IMG/VR virus record: IMGVR_UViG_3300042880_000288
Coordinates: 56,702 to 120,701 of that record
Strand: one strand, 5' to 3'
DNA length: 64,000 nucleotides
Source: a virus
Shown here: positions 54,610 through 62,600 of the stretch, in pieces
Layout of the letters: each line of letters starts with the position of its first letter
How positions within the stretch are numbered: the stretch's first letter is position 1
The notes under the pieces: generated by a model
Told to the model about the DNA's origin: nothing
The model's input: the letters and a program-made list of their open reading frames with translations, nothing else
Databases searched by the model: none
Program-made: the position numbers and the translations under genes

Positions 54610-54936
54610 ATGAAAACAACAAATAAAAAAACTGTTAAGTCAGTTGCAAAAATGAAAGAAGGTGGTGCAAAAAAATGTCCACCAAACTATTGTCCTGGTG
54701 GTGCAGGTGGTGGTGGTGGTTGTGTATATTGTGGTGGTGCAAAATGGGCTGGAAGAATTCTTACTGCAGGTTTAACTGCTTTAGGTAATAAAGTATTTAA
54801 AGATGCATCAAAAAGATCTTCAGAAAAAAAAGCTGCTAATGAAGCAGATAAAAAAGAAACAAAGGATGTTCTAAATACACTTAAGAAAACAAGTCTTAAG
54901 AAAAAGGGTGGTGCAGTTAAATCTAAAAAGAAATAA
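54610..54936 (+). CDS. Basic protein with Gly/Cys-rich centre and KKGGAVK tail, 108 aa
   Basis: Lys-rich N-terminus, a CPPNYCPGGAGGGGGCVYCGG segment (shown in part) with four cysteines in a Gly-rich turn, a hydrophobic stretch (WAGRILTAGLTALGN) that could insert in a membrane, and the tail LKKKGGAVKSKKK. Possibly a packaged protein that contacts both membrane and DNA; unproven. Confidence 0.65.
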   Translation: MKTTNKKTVKSVAKMKEGGAKKCPPNYCPGGAGGGGGCVYCGGAKWAGRILTAGLTALGNKVFKDASKRSSEKKAANEADKKETKDVLNTLKKTSLKKKGGAVKSKKK

Positions 54937-54938
54937 TC

Positions 54939-55631
54939 ATGAAAGCAAAATCAAATAAAGGCAAAATGCCAGGAGGAGCTCCTAAAGGAATGAATCCACT
55001 AGAGTTTTTTAGAAAAGGTGGTGAACAAAGAAAAGCCATGTTTAAAAAAGGTGGATATAATACCCCTACTCAAAATCCACTACCTAAAAGATATATGGGT
55101 GGAGATGATCCATTGGCATCTCCTTCTATGCAAACAAAAAGGGCAAGTGCACCTAATGTACCTAGTGCTAGTTCATTAATGACAAATCCTTTTGTAAGAC
55201 CAAATCCTATAATGACATCTATGAATAAAGGAGTTACTCCTATGTCAACAGGTTCAATTAAACCACCAATATCTACTGTAACTCCAAGTTCAACCGTAGC
55301 ACCAGTTAGTACTGTTAGTTCAACTCCAGCTGCTCCTGTATTATCTGCAAAAGAAAAAATTGCACAAGCAAAAGCAGATGCTAAAATTGCAAAAATTAAA
55401 TCAAGATCTGATAAAAAAGTAGCAAAAGATGCAGCACTAGCAAAAGAATATGAATCAGGAACAAGAAAAGTAAAAACAGCAAGTGATTGGATAGATACAG
55501 GAATTAATGCAGCAGGAGTTGTACTTGAAGGTGTGAATGCTGTTAAGGATTTAAGAAATAGAGAACAAAAAGGTGGTTCTATAAAACGAAAAGCTTCTAA
55601 AGGAATGATTGTTAAATCTAAAAGAAAATAA
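54939..55631 (+). CDS. Basic disordered protein with three KGG motifs, 230 aa
   Basis: N-terminal FFRKGGEQRKAMFKKGGYNT, a long Pro/Ser/Thr-rich, probably disordered middle (PPISTVTPSSTVAPVSTVSS), a Lys/Ala-rich helix (EKIAQAKADAKIAKIKSRSD) and the tail KGGSIKRKASKGMIVKSKRK. Strongly basic. Disorder plus basic motifs suggest a capsid-internal DNA partner. Confidence 0.65.
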   Translation: MKAKSNKGKMPGGAPKGMNPLEFFRKGGEQRKAMFKKGGYNTPTQNPLPKRYMGGDDPLASPSMQTKRASAPNVPSASSLMTNPFVRPNPIMTSMNKGVTPMSTGSIKPPISTVTPSSTVAPVSTVSSTPAAPVLSAKEKIAQAKADAKIAKIKSRSDKKVAKDAALAKEYESGTRKVKTASDWIDTGINAAGVVLEGVNAVKDLRNREQKGGSIKRKASKGMIVKSKRK

Positions 55632-55633
55632 TT

Positions 55634-55876
55634 ATGAAAAAGTTAGGATGTGCTAAATGTGGTGGTGCTAAAAAAATGTATAAGTCAGGTGGACAAACAA
55701 CTCTTGCTAAAGTAGGAGTAATGAATGAAAACTTAGGTACTTCTGGTCAATATGGTTTTGCTAAAAAAGGAGGAACTGTAAAAAAAGCTAAGTTAGCTGC
55801 TATGGCTCCACCTAAAGGTAAAATAACTAGAGCTGATATTATAACAGCTGCTAAGAGGAATGCTCGTAAAAAATAA
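55634..55876 (+). CDS. Small basic protein with KSGG and KKGGTVK motifs, 80 aa
   Basis: CAKCGGAKKMYKSGGQTTLA at the start includes a CxxC knuckle; FAKKGGTVKKAKLAAMAPPK follows, then a basic helical end (RADIITAAKRNARKK). It is the fourth protein of the cluster with the shared motif. Confidence 0.65.
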   Translation: MKKLGCAKCGGAKKMYKSGGQTTLAKVGVMNENLGTSGQYGFAKKGGTVKKAKLAAMAPPKGKITRADIITAAKRNARKK

Positions 55877-55881
55877 TTATC

Positions 55882-56043
55882 ATGGCTAAAAAAAAGTCAG
55901 ATAAAAACTGGATACAAAAAGCCACAGCTTCTATTAAACGTAGAGGTACTGAAGGTAAGTGTACTCCAATAACTAAACCAGGTTGTACTGGTAGAGCTAA
56001 AGCATTAGCAAAGACTTTTAAAAAGATGGCTAAAAATAGATAA
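55882..56043 (+). CDS. Very small basic protein, 53 aa
   Basis: ATG at 55882 and TAA at 56041-56043. Product MAKKKSDKNWIQKATASIKR then RGTEGKCTPITKPGCTGRAK and a Lys-rich end. The K-NWIQKA start recalls small phage structural or DNA-associated peptides that begin in the same way. It lies two bases before the connector gene. Confidence 0.75.
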   Translation: MAKKKSDKNWIQKATASIKRRGTEGKCTPITKPGCTGRAKALAKTFKKMAKNR

Positions 56044-56045
56044 GA

Positions 56046-56744
56046 ATGTTAAATAGTGTAATCACCATAAAGATCAAAGAAAGACTAAACAAATTGGATA
56101 GTCAAGATTATGACAACATTGAATGTTGGCAGATTGTTGAGTCTTTTAATAAAGCTCAGGTAGAGTGGTCTAGAAGGCAGTTACATGGTATTAACCTTAC
56201 TAAAGAAGGTGATGAAGGATCTACAAGAAGAAAAGATGATATGCAGATCCTTTTAGAAACCTTTAATATTAATATTGCTGACAAAGATTATTACTATGAT
56301 GGTTTGCTTCCAGAAGATTATCTTCAATGGAAAAGAGTAGATGTCTTTGCTCAAAAAGAATGTTGTGATAAAAGAAGAATGACTGTTTATCTTGCAGAAG
56401 AAGGAAACCTTAATCAACTTCTTAGAGATAAATCAAAACAACCTAACTTTGAATGGGCAGAAACATTTGCTACACTAAAAGGTGGTTATGTCAATGTTTA
56501 TACAAATGGTGAATTTAATATTCAGCAAGCTGATCTTATTTATTACAGACAACCAATAGCAATTCAAATTGCAAATTGTGTGGACCCATATACTGGCCTA
56601 GCATCTCCTGTAGATGTATTATGTGAGTTTAAAGATGATATAATAGAACTTATAATAGATGAAGCAGCTAGTATAATTGCTGGAGATATTGAATCAGGAA
56701 ATCAATTCTCTAGAGGTACAGAAGGTGCTGAAAGAAATAATTAA
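56046..56744 (+). CDS. Head-tail connector candidate, 232 aa
   Basis: Helical N-terminus NVE-type (IKERLNKLDSQDYDNIECWQ) followed by a beta-rich body (LPEDYLQWKRVDVFAQKECC, RRMTVYLAEEGNLNQLLRDK) and a C-terminal helix (LCEFKDDIIELIIDEAASII). This arrangement, and the position between head and tail genes, suits the adaptor or ring proteins of large podoviruses. No family identity can be proved here. Confidence 0.6.
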   Translation: MLNSVITIKIKERLNKLDSQDYDNIECWQIVESFNKAQVEWSRRQLHGINLTKEGDEGSTRRKDDMQILLETFNINIADKDYYYDGLLPEDYLQWKRVDVFAQKECCDKRRMTVYLAEEGNLNQLLRDKSKQPNFEWAETFATLKGGYVNVYTNGEFNIQQADLIYYRQPIAIQIANCVDPYTGLASPVDVLCEFKDDIIELIIDEAASIIAGDIESGNQFSRGTEGAERNN

Positions 56745-56746
56745 TT

Positions 56747-57265
56747 ATGGAAACAAAATCAAGACTTTTAAAAAGAGCTCCAGAGCCTGCTAGAACAATT
56801 GCTAGACCTCAAGTTACAGTTACTCAACCAAAAGAAGAACCTGCTAAACCACAACCAACTCCAGATACAGGAGTAGGAGGTAGTTCATTAGATAATATGG
56901 TTTCTTCATGTGCTACTGAAATGATGAATGCTGCAATCAGTTTTCATAGATTACATTTAAAAGTAAAAGGAGATGGGTCTTATGCAGCACATGTTGCATT
57001 AGGAAGTTTTTATGAAGGACTGCATGGGCAAGCTGATACATTAGTTGAAGGATATCAAGGTGTATCTGAAAAATTACTTTCATATAGAGATTCACCTATT
57101 AGAACTTTAGATACAGTAGCAGATGGTGTAGGATATTTAAGAGATTTATATAATACAATAAACAAATTACAAGGTATGTTACCTTATTCAGAAATAGTAA
57201 ATAATCTAGATCTAGTAAAAGATTCAATTAATTCTACTAAATATAAATTACTTTTCTTGAAATAA
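56747..57265 (+). CDS. DUF5856-like ferritin-fold protein, 172 aa
   Basis: After a disordered Pro-rich N-terminus of about 50 residues, the segment AAISFHRLHLKVKGDGSYAA then LGSFYEGLHGQADTLVEGYQ has the spacing of Dps/ferritin helices with potential metal ligands (H...H, E, H..D, E). This matches the DUF5856 phage family as I recall it. A role in DNA protection or metal binding in the virion is possible. Two bases after the connector gene. Confidence 0.7.
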   Translation: METKSRLLKRAPEPARTIARPQVTVTQPKEEPAKPQPTPDTGVGGSSLDNMVSSCATEMMNAAISFHRLHLKVKGDGSYAAHVALGSFYEGLHGQADTLVEGYQGVSEKLLSYRDSPIRTLDTVADGVGYLRDLYNTINKLQGMLPYSEIVNNLDLVKDSINSTKYKLLFLK

Positions 57266-57282
57266 TTTGGATATTTAAAAAA

Positions 57283-57303
57283 CTTTTAGTATATTATAGT
57301 ATA
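57283..57303 (+). promoter_or_regulatory. Late-type promoter candidate before the 466-aa virion protein
   Basis: ACTTTTAGTATATTATAGTAT, then an AACAAAAACAAAAAACA leader before the ATG at 57331. Confidence 0.5.
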
Positions 57304-57330
57304 TTTATTTATTAACAAAAACAAAAAACA

Positions 57331-58731
57331 ATGAGTTATTTTAATCATGCATTTAGAAAAACATTAGTTGCTACTAATGGTATTTCTCCTTTAGATACTG
57401 GTACAGTATTAGGAGTAAATGGGGTTTCTTTACCTGCTGGACAGTTAGCATTTATTAATCCTAATAACTGGCAAATTCAAGAGCCAAATCCAAATTTACC
57501 GGCTCCATTAGATGAGTCTTGCTGTGAGTTAATTCTTGCTTCAGGATCATTAATGGCAAATGACAGAATAGGACCTGCTCACGGAGGTTACTTAGAGTCT
57601 AATAAGACTAAAACTATTAAAGCAAAGTATGCAAGTAAACTTTATGTAGTTCCTGCAAATTCTGCTCAAAACTATATTACTCACGTTGGTACTACACCAT
57701 GGACAGTTGCTGTTCCACCGGTAACAGGTAATCCTGGAGAAACTGCTGGTGATTGTTGTAAACAATTTTTATGTGGAGAAACTTACTACTTACGTGTAGA
57801 TGTTAAAGGTTATCCAGTTATGCAAACTTTAAACCACAATGGGTACCAAACTCTTGAGGCTTATACAGGTTGTTGTGCTGATGATGCTGTTGTACCTGCT
57901 CCAGTAGATCCACGTAGAGTATTTATTCAATGGGGTCAACAGTTAAGAAGAAACAAATTGTTAAATCAATTTGCATTTCCAGTTATCACATTTAGAATTG
58001 GTGCTGGTGCTTGGACTTACTATTATCCAGATGATATTGCTGTATTACCTGTAATTGCTGGTGTAACAGTATTAAGATATAGAGATTGGGTTGAACAAGC
58101 TTATGTTACTGGTATGTGTGCTGGTATGGTTCTTATTGGAGCTTACACAGAAAACAGATTTGAAAACTGTACATTCCAATTAACTGATAACTATACACTT
58201 GAGCCAGTAAGAATCTATGCTTCTGAAGTAGATTTAACAGGTTCTCCATGTGAGTTCAATGGACTATGTGTTGGTGTACAATGTTATGGTAGACAAGCAA
58301 ATGGTATTGGTGAAACTGTAGTAAGAGATGTTATTCTTTCTGAATCTTATAGACAAAACTTCTTCCATTCTGATTTAAGAATCCGAGAAATTACTCAAGG
58401 AAATGACTTATTAGATGGAGCAGGTCTTGTTAGAAATAACTTCTATGACAGAATCTTTATTCAGCATTCAGTTCCAAGATTCTACAATCCAACTGGTACA
58501 TTTGATAATGATCAATATTTAGTTGAGATTATCACACCTGCTGCTGCTGGAGCTCCTGGAACACCAAGTGCTACTACTACAACAATATTCAATGTATTGC
58601 AAAACTGGTTAATTGCATGTGAATCAAGATGTGTTGTTGATGCTGGACCATTCTTAGGTGTAGCTTGTGCTGCTTCAACTCCTGCAGTTCCACTACCTAA
58701 TAACCCAGATCCTATAATTACATTATTCTAA
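57331..58731 (+). CDS. Abundant virion protein, probably tail, 466 aa
   Basis: N-terminus SYFNHAFRKTLVATNGISPL resembles the start of abundant tail or virion proteins that I associate with large Bacteroidota phages. The body is beta-rich, with Cys pairs (ESCCELIL, DCCKQFLCGE, GCCADD). It has its own promoter and a strong terminator and a codon use like the major capsid gene, so it is probably among the most abundant particles proteins. Sheath, tail tube and second capsid protein are all possible. Confidence 0.65.
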   Translation: MSYFNHAFRKTLVATNGISPLDTGTVLGVNGVSLPAGQLAFINPNNWQIQEPNPNLPAPLDESCCELILASGSLMANDRIGPAHGGYLESNKTKTIKAKYASKLYVVPANSAQNYITHVGTTPWTVAVPPVTGNPGETAGDCCKQFLCGETYYLRVDVKGYPVMQTLNHNGYQTLEAYTGCCADDAVVPAPVDPRRVFIQWGQQLRRNKLLNQFAFPVITFRIGAGAWTYYYPDDIAVLPVIAGVTVLRYRDWVEQAYVTGMCAGMVLIGAYTENRFENCTFQLTDNYTLEPVRIYASEVDLTGSPCEFNGLCVGVQCYGRQANGIGETVVRDVILSESYRQNFFHSDLRIREITQGNDLLDGAGLVRNNFYDRIFIQHSVPRFYNPTGTFDNDQYLVEIITPAAAGAPGTPSATTTTIFNVLQNWLIACESRCVVDAGPFLGVACAASTPAVPLPNNPDPIITLF

Positions 58732-58750
58732 TTAATTGTAAAAACTCATA

Positions 58751-58788
58751 AAAGGAGAGTGAGAGTAAATCTTTCCTCTCCTTTTTTT
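58751..58788 (+). terminator. Terminator after the 466-aa virion protein
   Basis: AAAGGAGAG and CTCTCCTTT form a 9-bp stem followed by TTTT. Confidence 0.92.
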
Positions 58789-58799
58789 ATTATATAGTT

Positions 58800-59342
58800 A
58801 TGGCAAATCACGTTTTAAGTTTAGAGATTCCAACTGTATCAAATCCTTGTGTATTAAAGATATTTGATACAAGTGTATATTCTCCATTGGTTGCTGTATT
58901 TAATCCAAGATTAGAAATTGTAATTCCTGGATTTAAGTATACTGCTGAAGTGGCATTTGTTCCAGAATCAACACCTACATTAACAGCATGTGACTTAGGA
59001 CTTCAAACTGAGAACTGTGGATCTAGTTATGTTAATTTGCCTGATGGAATATATAATATAAAATATGCTGTAGATCCTGAATGTACTGTATATGTGCAAT
59101 ATAATCATCTTAGGATGACATGTGCATTAAATAGATATGAAAAGATACTTTGTACATTGAGTATCTCAGATTGTGATCCCCCAGCAAAGATTAAGCAAAA
59201 GCTGAGAGATCTTCATTTAATTAAAATGTATTTAGAAGCTGCACAAGCTAAAGTAGAAACTTGTCATGAAAACCAAGAAGGTATGACATTATTTAACTAT
59301 GCTGTCAAACTTTTAAATAAATTTGAATGTAGAAATTGTTAA
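58800..59342 (+). CDS. Structural protein candidate, 180 aa
   Basis: Beta-sandwich-like first 110 residues (NHVLSLEIPTVSNPCVLKIF, YTAEVAFVPESTPTLTACDL) and a helical C-terminus (KLRDLHLIKMYLEAAQAKVE) with regularly placed Cys (CDLGLQTENC, CTL, CDPP, CHEN, CRNC). Shares the Cys-rich character of the genes that follow, so is part of the same tail assembly. Confidence 0.65.
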   Translation: MANHVLSLEIPTVSNPCVLKIFDTSVYSPLVAVFNPRLEIVIPGFKYTAEVAFVPESTPTLTACDLGLQTENCGSSYVNLPDGIYNIKYAVDPECTVYVQYNHLRMTCALNRYEKILCTLSISDCDPPAKIKQKLRDLHLIKMYLEAAQAKVETCHENQEGMTLFNYAVKLLNKFECRNC

Positions 59343-59361
59343 CCCTTAAAACCAACAAAAA

Positions 59362-59562
59362 ATGAGTGCATGTTCAAATTGCGGAATTAAATTAGGCTGT
59401 TCATGTCAGAGAAGAACAGCATCAGATGGAAAATCAGTATGTTCATCTTGTGTAATTAATTATGAAGAACAACTTAAAAATGGATCATCTAATACTGAAG
59501 AAGTAGTAAATGATGAATATAATAACTTAAAGAAATTTACTAATACATTAGATATTACATAA
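59362..59562 (+). CDS. Zinc-finger protein between tail genes, 66 aa
   Basis: CSNCGIKLGCSCQRRTASDG and CSSC form a treble-clef type zinc site, followed by an acidic tail. Small zinc proteins of this type precede tail genes in many large phages. It overlaps the next start by one base (TAATG). Confidence 0.75.
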   Translation: MSACSNCGIKLGCSCQRRTASDGKSVCSSCVINYEEQLKNGSSNTEEVVNDEYNNLKKFTNTLDIT

Positions 59563-62500
59563 TGGCAATAGGTACCGGTATATCAGCAGTTTCAGTAACA
59601 CCATATATTCAGATCATCAATTGTTGTGATACAAATGATAGAGGATTATTTAATGTTGATGGCTTTAATTCAGTAACATTTGAAAATGGTGTATATACCT
59701 ATAATGGTCCAACTCTTGCTACAACACAGATGACATTTGTTCCAGGTAACTGTTATCGTATAACAAATCCTGGTACAAGTGCAACAACCTATACTCAGTT
59801 AACTGCATTACAATTTGCTAATTTTGATCTATCATCTACTAATATAGAAACAGGTTGTGCAGGATGTATTGATTGTAATCCTTCATTAACTAAATTAGTT
59901 TTTGTAAGTTGTTGTGGCAATTCCACAATTGAAACACAAGGAGCTTTACCATTTGGTATAACACAGTGGATTGTTAAATTTCCTGTTGCTATTAATGGTT
60001 TTGACAATGCATGTTATACAGTTACTCAAGTAAATGATGTTGATCCTCAACAACATGCTAACCTACCAACAGCTCCTGTAACTGGAACTTATATTATTAT
60101 CACTAATAGTGCATTAAAAACTTGTGATGATTTTCCAGTACCTGAATGTCCACCGTGTGAAGATCCTCAATGTTATACAGTAATAAACTGTGATGGTGTA
60201 AACTTTAATACTTGGGAAGATTTATCAGCTTATGAAGGACAGTTTATTGAAATTGAAGGTGAGCCTGGATCTTGGTTTGTAGTAAAAAATAATGGACCTT
60301 GTACTCAAGCAGTAGTATCTATTGATGTAGTAGGGCTTGCACCAGAATGTCCTTGTATATGTTATGAAATTACACTAAATAGTTCAGTTGCTGCAATTAC
60401 AGAATTAAAGTATGTAAGTTGTGATAATGAACTTATAGTCAATTCATCTGAAACAAAATTTTGTTCAAGAGTTAGACCTTTGGTAAAAGGAAAAGGTTAT
60501 AAAATTATTGAAGGTGATTTATGTGAAAATGGATTATGTCCAGAAAAATGTTTTAAATTAACTAATTGTGATACAGGTGAAGAAATATATTCTACACTTC
60601 AAACTTTATCTCAATATGTAGATAATGGTGTTGTATCATTATTAGGATATGATAACTGTTGGACTGTAGAACCTTCTGTTGGAAATTGTGACTGTTTAAC
60701 AGTTACAATAGAAACTAGAGATGGGATTACAGAATATACAGCAAATGCATTTACTACATATGATGGTAATAATGTTTATCAATATACTATTGGTGCTAAT
60801 GTATATTATATATGGTTTACTGCTGATCAGGGATGGTCAATTACTCTTGGTGGATTTGGAGTAGGTGATATAATTTATCCACTAATTGCTGATTTAAAAT
60901 TATTAGATCCTTGTCCTGAAGCTATTACAAACAGTGGTTCTGATGGATGGATTCTTAGAGATGATGCTTTAGGTATAATTAATTTAGAAACAGAAGTTTG
61001 TGCAGCTGAATGTAATTGTCCTGTAGATGTAGTTGTTCTTCAAAGATATACTGAATGTGAAGATTGTAAAGAATATAAAGCTTATAAACTTCAAAATTGT
61101 GAAAAGATATTTGAAGTACAATATACTACTCAAGATTTATCTGAATATGTTGGTCAAGTAATTGAAACAGATTGTGCATGCTGGACTGTTACAGAAATAA
61201 ATATTATACCTCCATCTACAACTCTTGTTGTAATTGATTTTTCATTTAAAAATTGTAATGATTGTTTATCTACTTTTTATAGACTTACAGATTGTACTGG
61301 AGAAGTTGAAGATATAGTTACTAAAACAAACTTAAAATCATATCTTGGAAAAGTAATAAAAATTGAAAATTGTGATGTTTGTTGGGAAGTAACTGAAACA
61401 AGAGAGTTTACTGAACTATCAAATGTTGTAGTTGTTCAAAATTTTGAAACATGTGAAGACTGTGGGATACCAAGTATATGTGAATGCACTAAGATTACTA
61501 ATTTAAATGAAGTTCAGAAAACATATAGTTACTATGATTGTGATAATGTTTTACAAACAATAACTCTTAAACCAGGAGAAAGTAGTGATAAAGTATGTGC
61601 ATTATATTGGATAACTGAACCTTTATTTTGTTCATGTATTCAATTTAAACTTAAGGGTGACTCTTATTATGCATTCATTGTTTCTGGAGAATTATTTAAT
61701 GGTAAACCTATTTATACTTTATGTGAAGATGGTGATAGTTTAACTTGTGGTTATGTTTATTGGGATGGTTCTAACTGGGTTATATCAGATAGTGATGATA
61801 ATCTTACATGGATATTACCAACATCAACTTCAGAGTCTTGTCCTTATGGTGAATGGCTACCATACAATCAAGAAGCCGGACCAAGACCAATAGGTCAAAA
61901 AACAAAAGCAGCTGTAGTAAGTGGTCTTACTAGTCAACCATGTGATTTAGATATATGTACATGTATAACATTTACAACAAATCTTGGAGACACTACTACA
62001 TTGTATGTAATAGCAATTGATGGAAATGGCTATCCTATATATTCAGATGGTGTATTTACTATTCAGTTTTCATTGAAATCATTTTGTTGGGTATACGGGT
62101 TAAATGAGTTTAGAGATCCTTACTTATTATGTGATGGAGATGCAGATTGTCCTATTGGAAATTGGGAAACTGATAGTGGTTTATCAACAGCTGTTTCAAT
62201 TGAATGTCCTCCAGTATCTATTGACTTTACTGTGTTTGATCATTTTGAAACTTTTGGAGAATGTAAATTTGGTAATTGTCCTCAACCTGTATTTAAAAAT
62301 AATAGATCGGTAAGACCAGGATATAATACTCCAATATGTACTCCAGAAAAATATGATGAAATTACATGTAGATTTGCTGATATACTTTATAAGATAGCAT
62401 TAGAAAAAAGATACGGTATAACAAACTGCTGTCCTGATGAAGATGACAGATGGTTAATTAAAAAAGAATTAATAGATCTTCAAGCTTTAAAGGATCCAAA

Positions 62501-62573
62501 TTATAATTGTGAAGAATGTTCTTGTGGTTGTAATCCAGTAAATACATCTTCTACTTGCAATTGTAAAAAATAA
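59562..62573 (+). CDS. Cysteine-rich repeat tail protein, 1003 aa
   Basis: A unit of about 70-90 residues recurs at least five times: (Y/F)(K/R)LTNC... then a strand, LSxYVGxVI(E/K)I, NCxxCWxV. Examples are CFKLTNCDTGEEIYS with GYDNCWTV, AYKLQNCEKIFEVQY with CACWTV, and FYRLTDCTGEVEDIV with CDVCWEV. The C-terminus has a helical segment with CCPDEDDRW and ends TSSTCNCKK. The paired cysteines could bind metal or form disulfides outside the cell. Probably a tail spike, hub or collar component. Confidence 0.75.
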   Translation: MAIGTGISAVSVTPYIQIINCCDTNDRGLFNVDGFNSVTFENGVYTYNGPTLATTQMTFVPGNCYRITNPGTSATTYTQLTALQFANFDLSSTNIETGCAGCIDCNPSLTKLVFVSCCGNSTIETQGALPFGITQWIVKFPVAINGFDNACYTVTQVNDVDPQQHANLPTAPVTGTYIIITNSALKTCDDFPVPECPPCEDPQCYTVINCDGVNFNTWEDLSAYEGQFIEIEGEPGSWFVVKNNGPCTQAVVSIDVVGLAPECPCICYEITLNSSVAAITELKYVSCDNELIVNSSETKFCSRVRPLVKGKGYKIIEGDLCENGLCPEKCFKLTNCDTGEEIYSTLQTLSQYVDNGVVSLLGYDNCWTVEPSVGNCDCLTVTIETRDGITEYTANAFTTYDGNNVYQYTIGANVYYIWFTADQGWSITLGGFGVGDIIYPLIADLKLLDPCPEAITNSGSDGWILRDDALGIINLETEVCAAECNCPVDVVVLQRYTECEDCKEYKAYKLQNCEKIFEVQYTTQDLSEYVGQVIETDCACWTVTEINIIPPSTTLVVIDFSFKNCNDCLSTFYRLTDCTGEVEDIVTKTNLKSYLGKVIKIENCDVCWEVTETREFTELSNVVVVQNFETCEDCGIPSICECTKITNLNEVQKTYSYYDCDNVLQTITLKPGESSDKVCALYWITEPLFCSCIQFKLKGDSYYAFIVSGELFNGKPIYTLCEDGDSLTCGYVYWDGSNWVISDSDDNLTWILPTSTSESCPYGEWLPYNQEAGPRPIGQKTKAAVVSGLTSQPCDLDICTCITFTTNLGDTTTLYVIAIDGNGYPIYSDGVFTIQFSLKSFCWVYGLNEFRDPYLLCDGDADCPIGNWETDSGLSTAVSIECPPVSIDFTVFDHFETFGECKFGNCPQPVFKNNRSVRPGYNTPICTPEKYDEITCRFADILYKIALEKRYGITNCCPDEDDRWLIKKELIDLQALKDPNYNCEECSCGCNPVNTSSTCNCKK

Positions 62574-62592
62574 TTTGTATATTATAATAAGA
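62574..62592 (+). promoter_or_regulatory. Late-type promoter candidate before the last gene
   Basis: TTTGTATATTATAATAAGA, of the same type as at 34928 and 57283, nine bases before the ATG at 62601. Confidence 0.45.
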
Positions 62593-62600
62593 GAAAAAAT

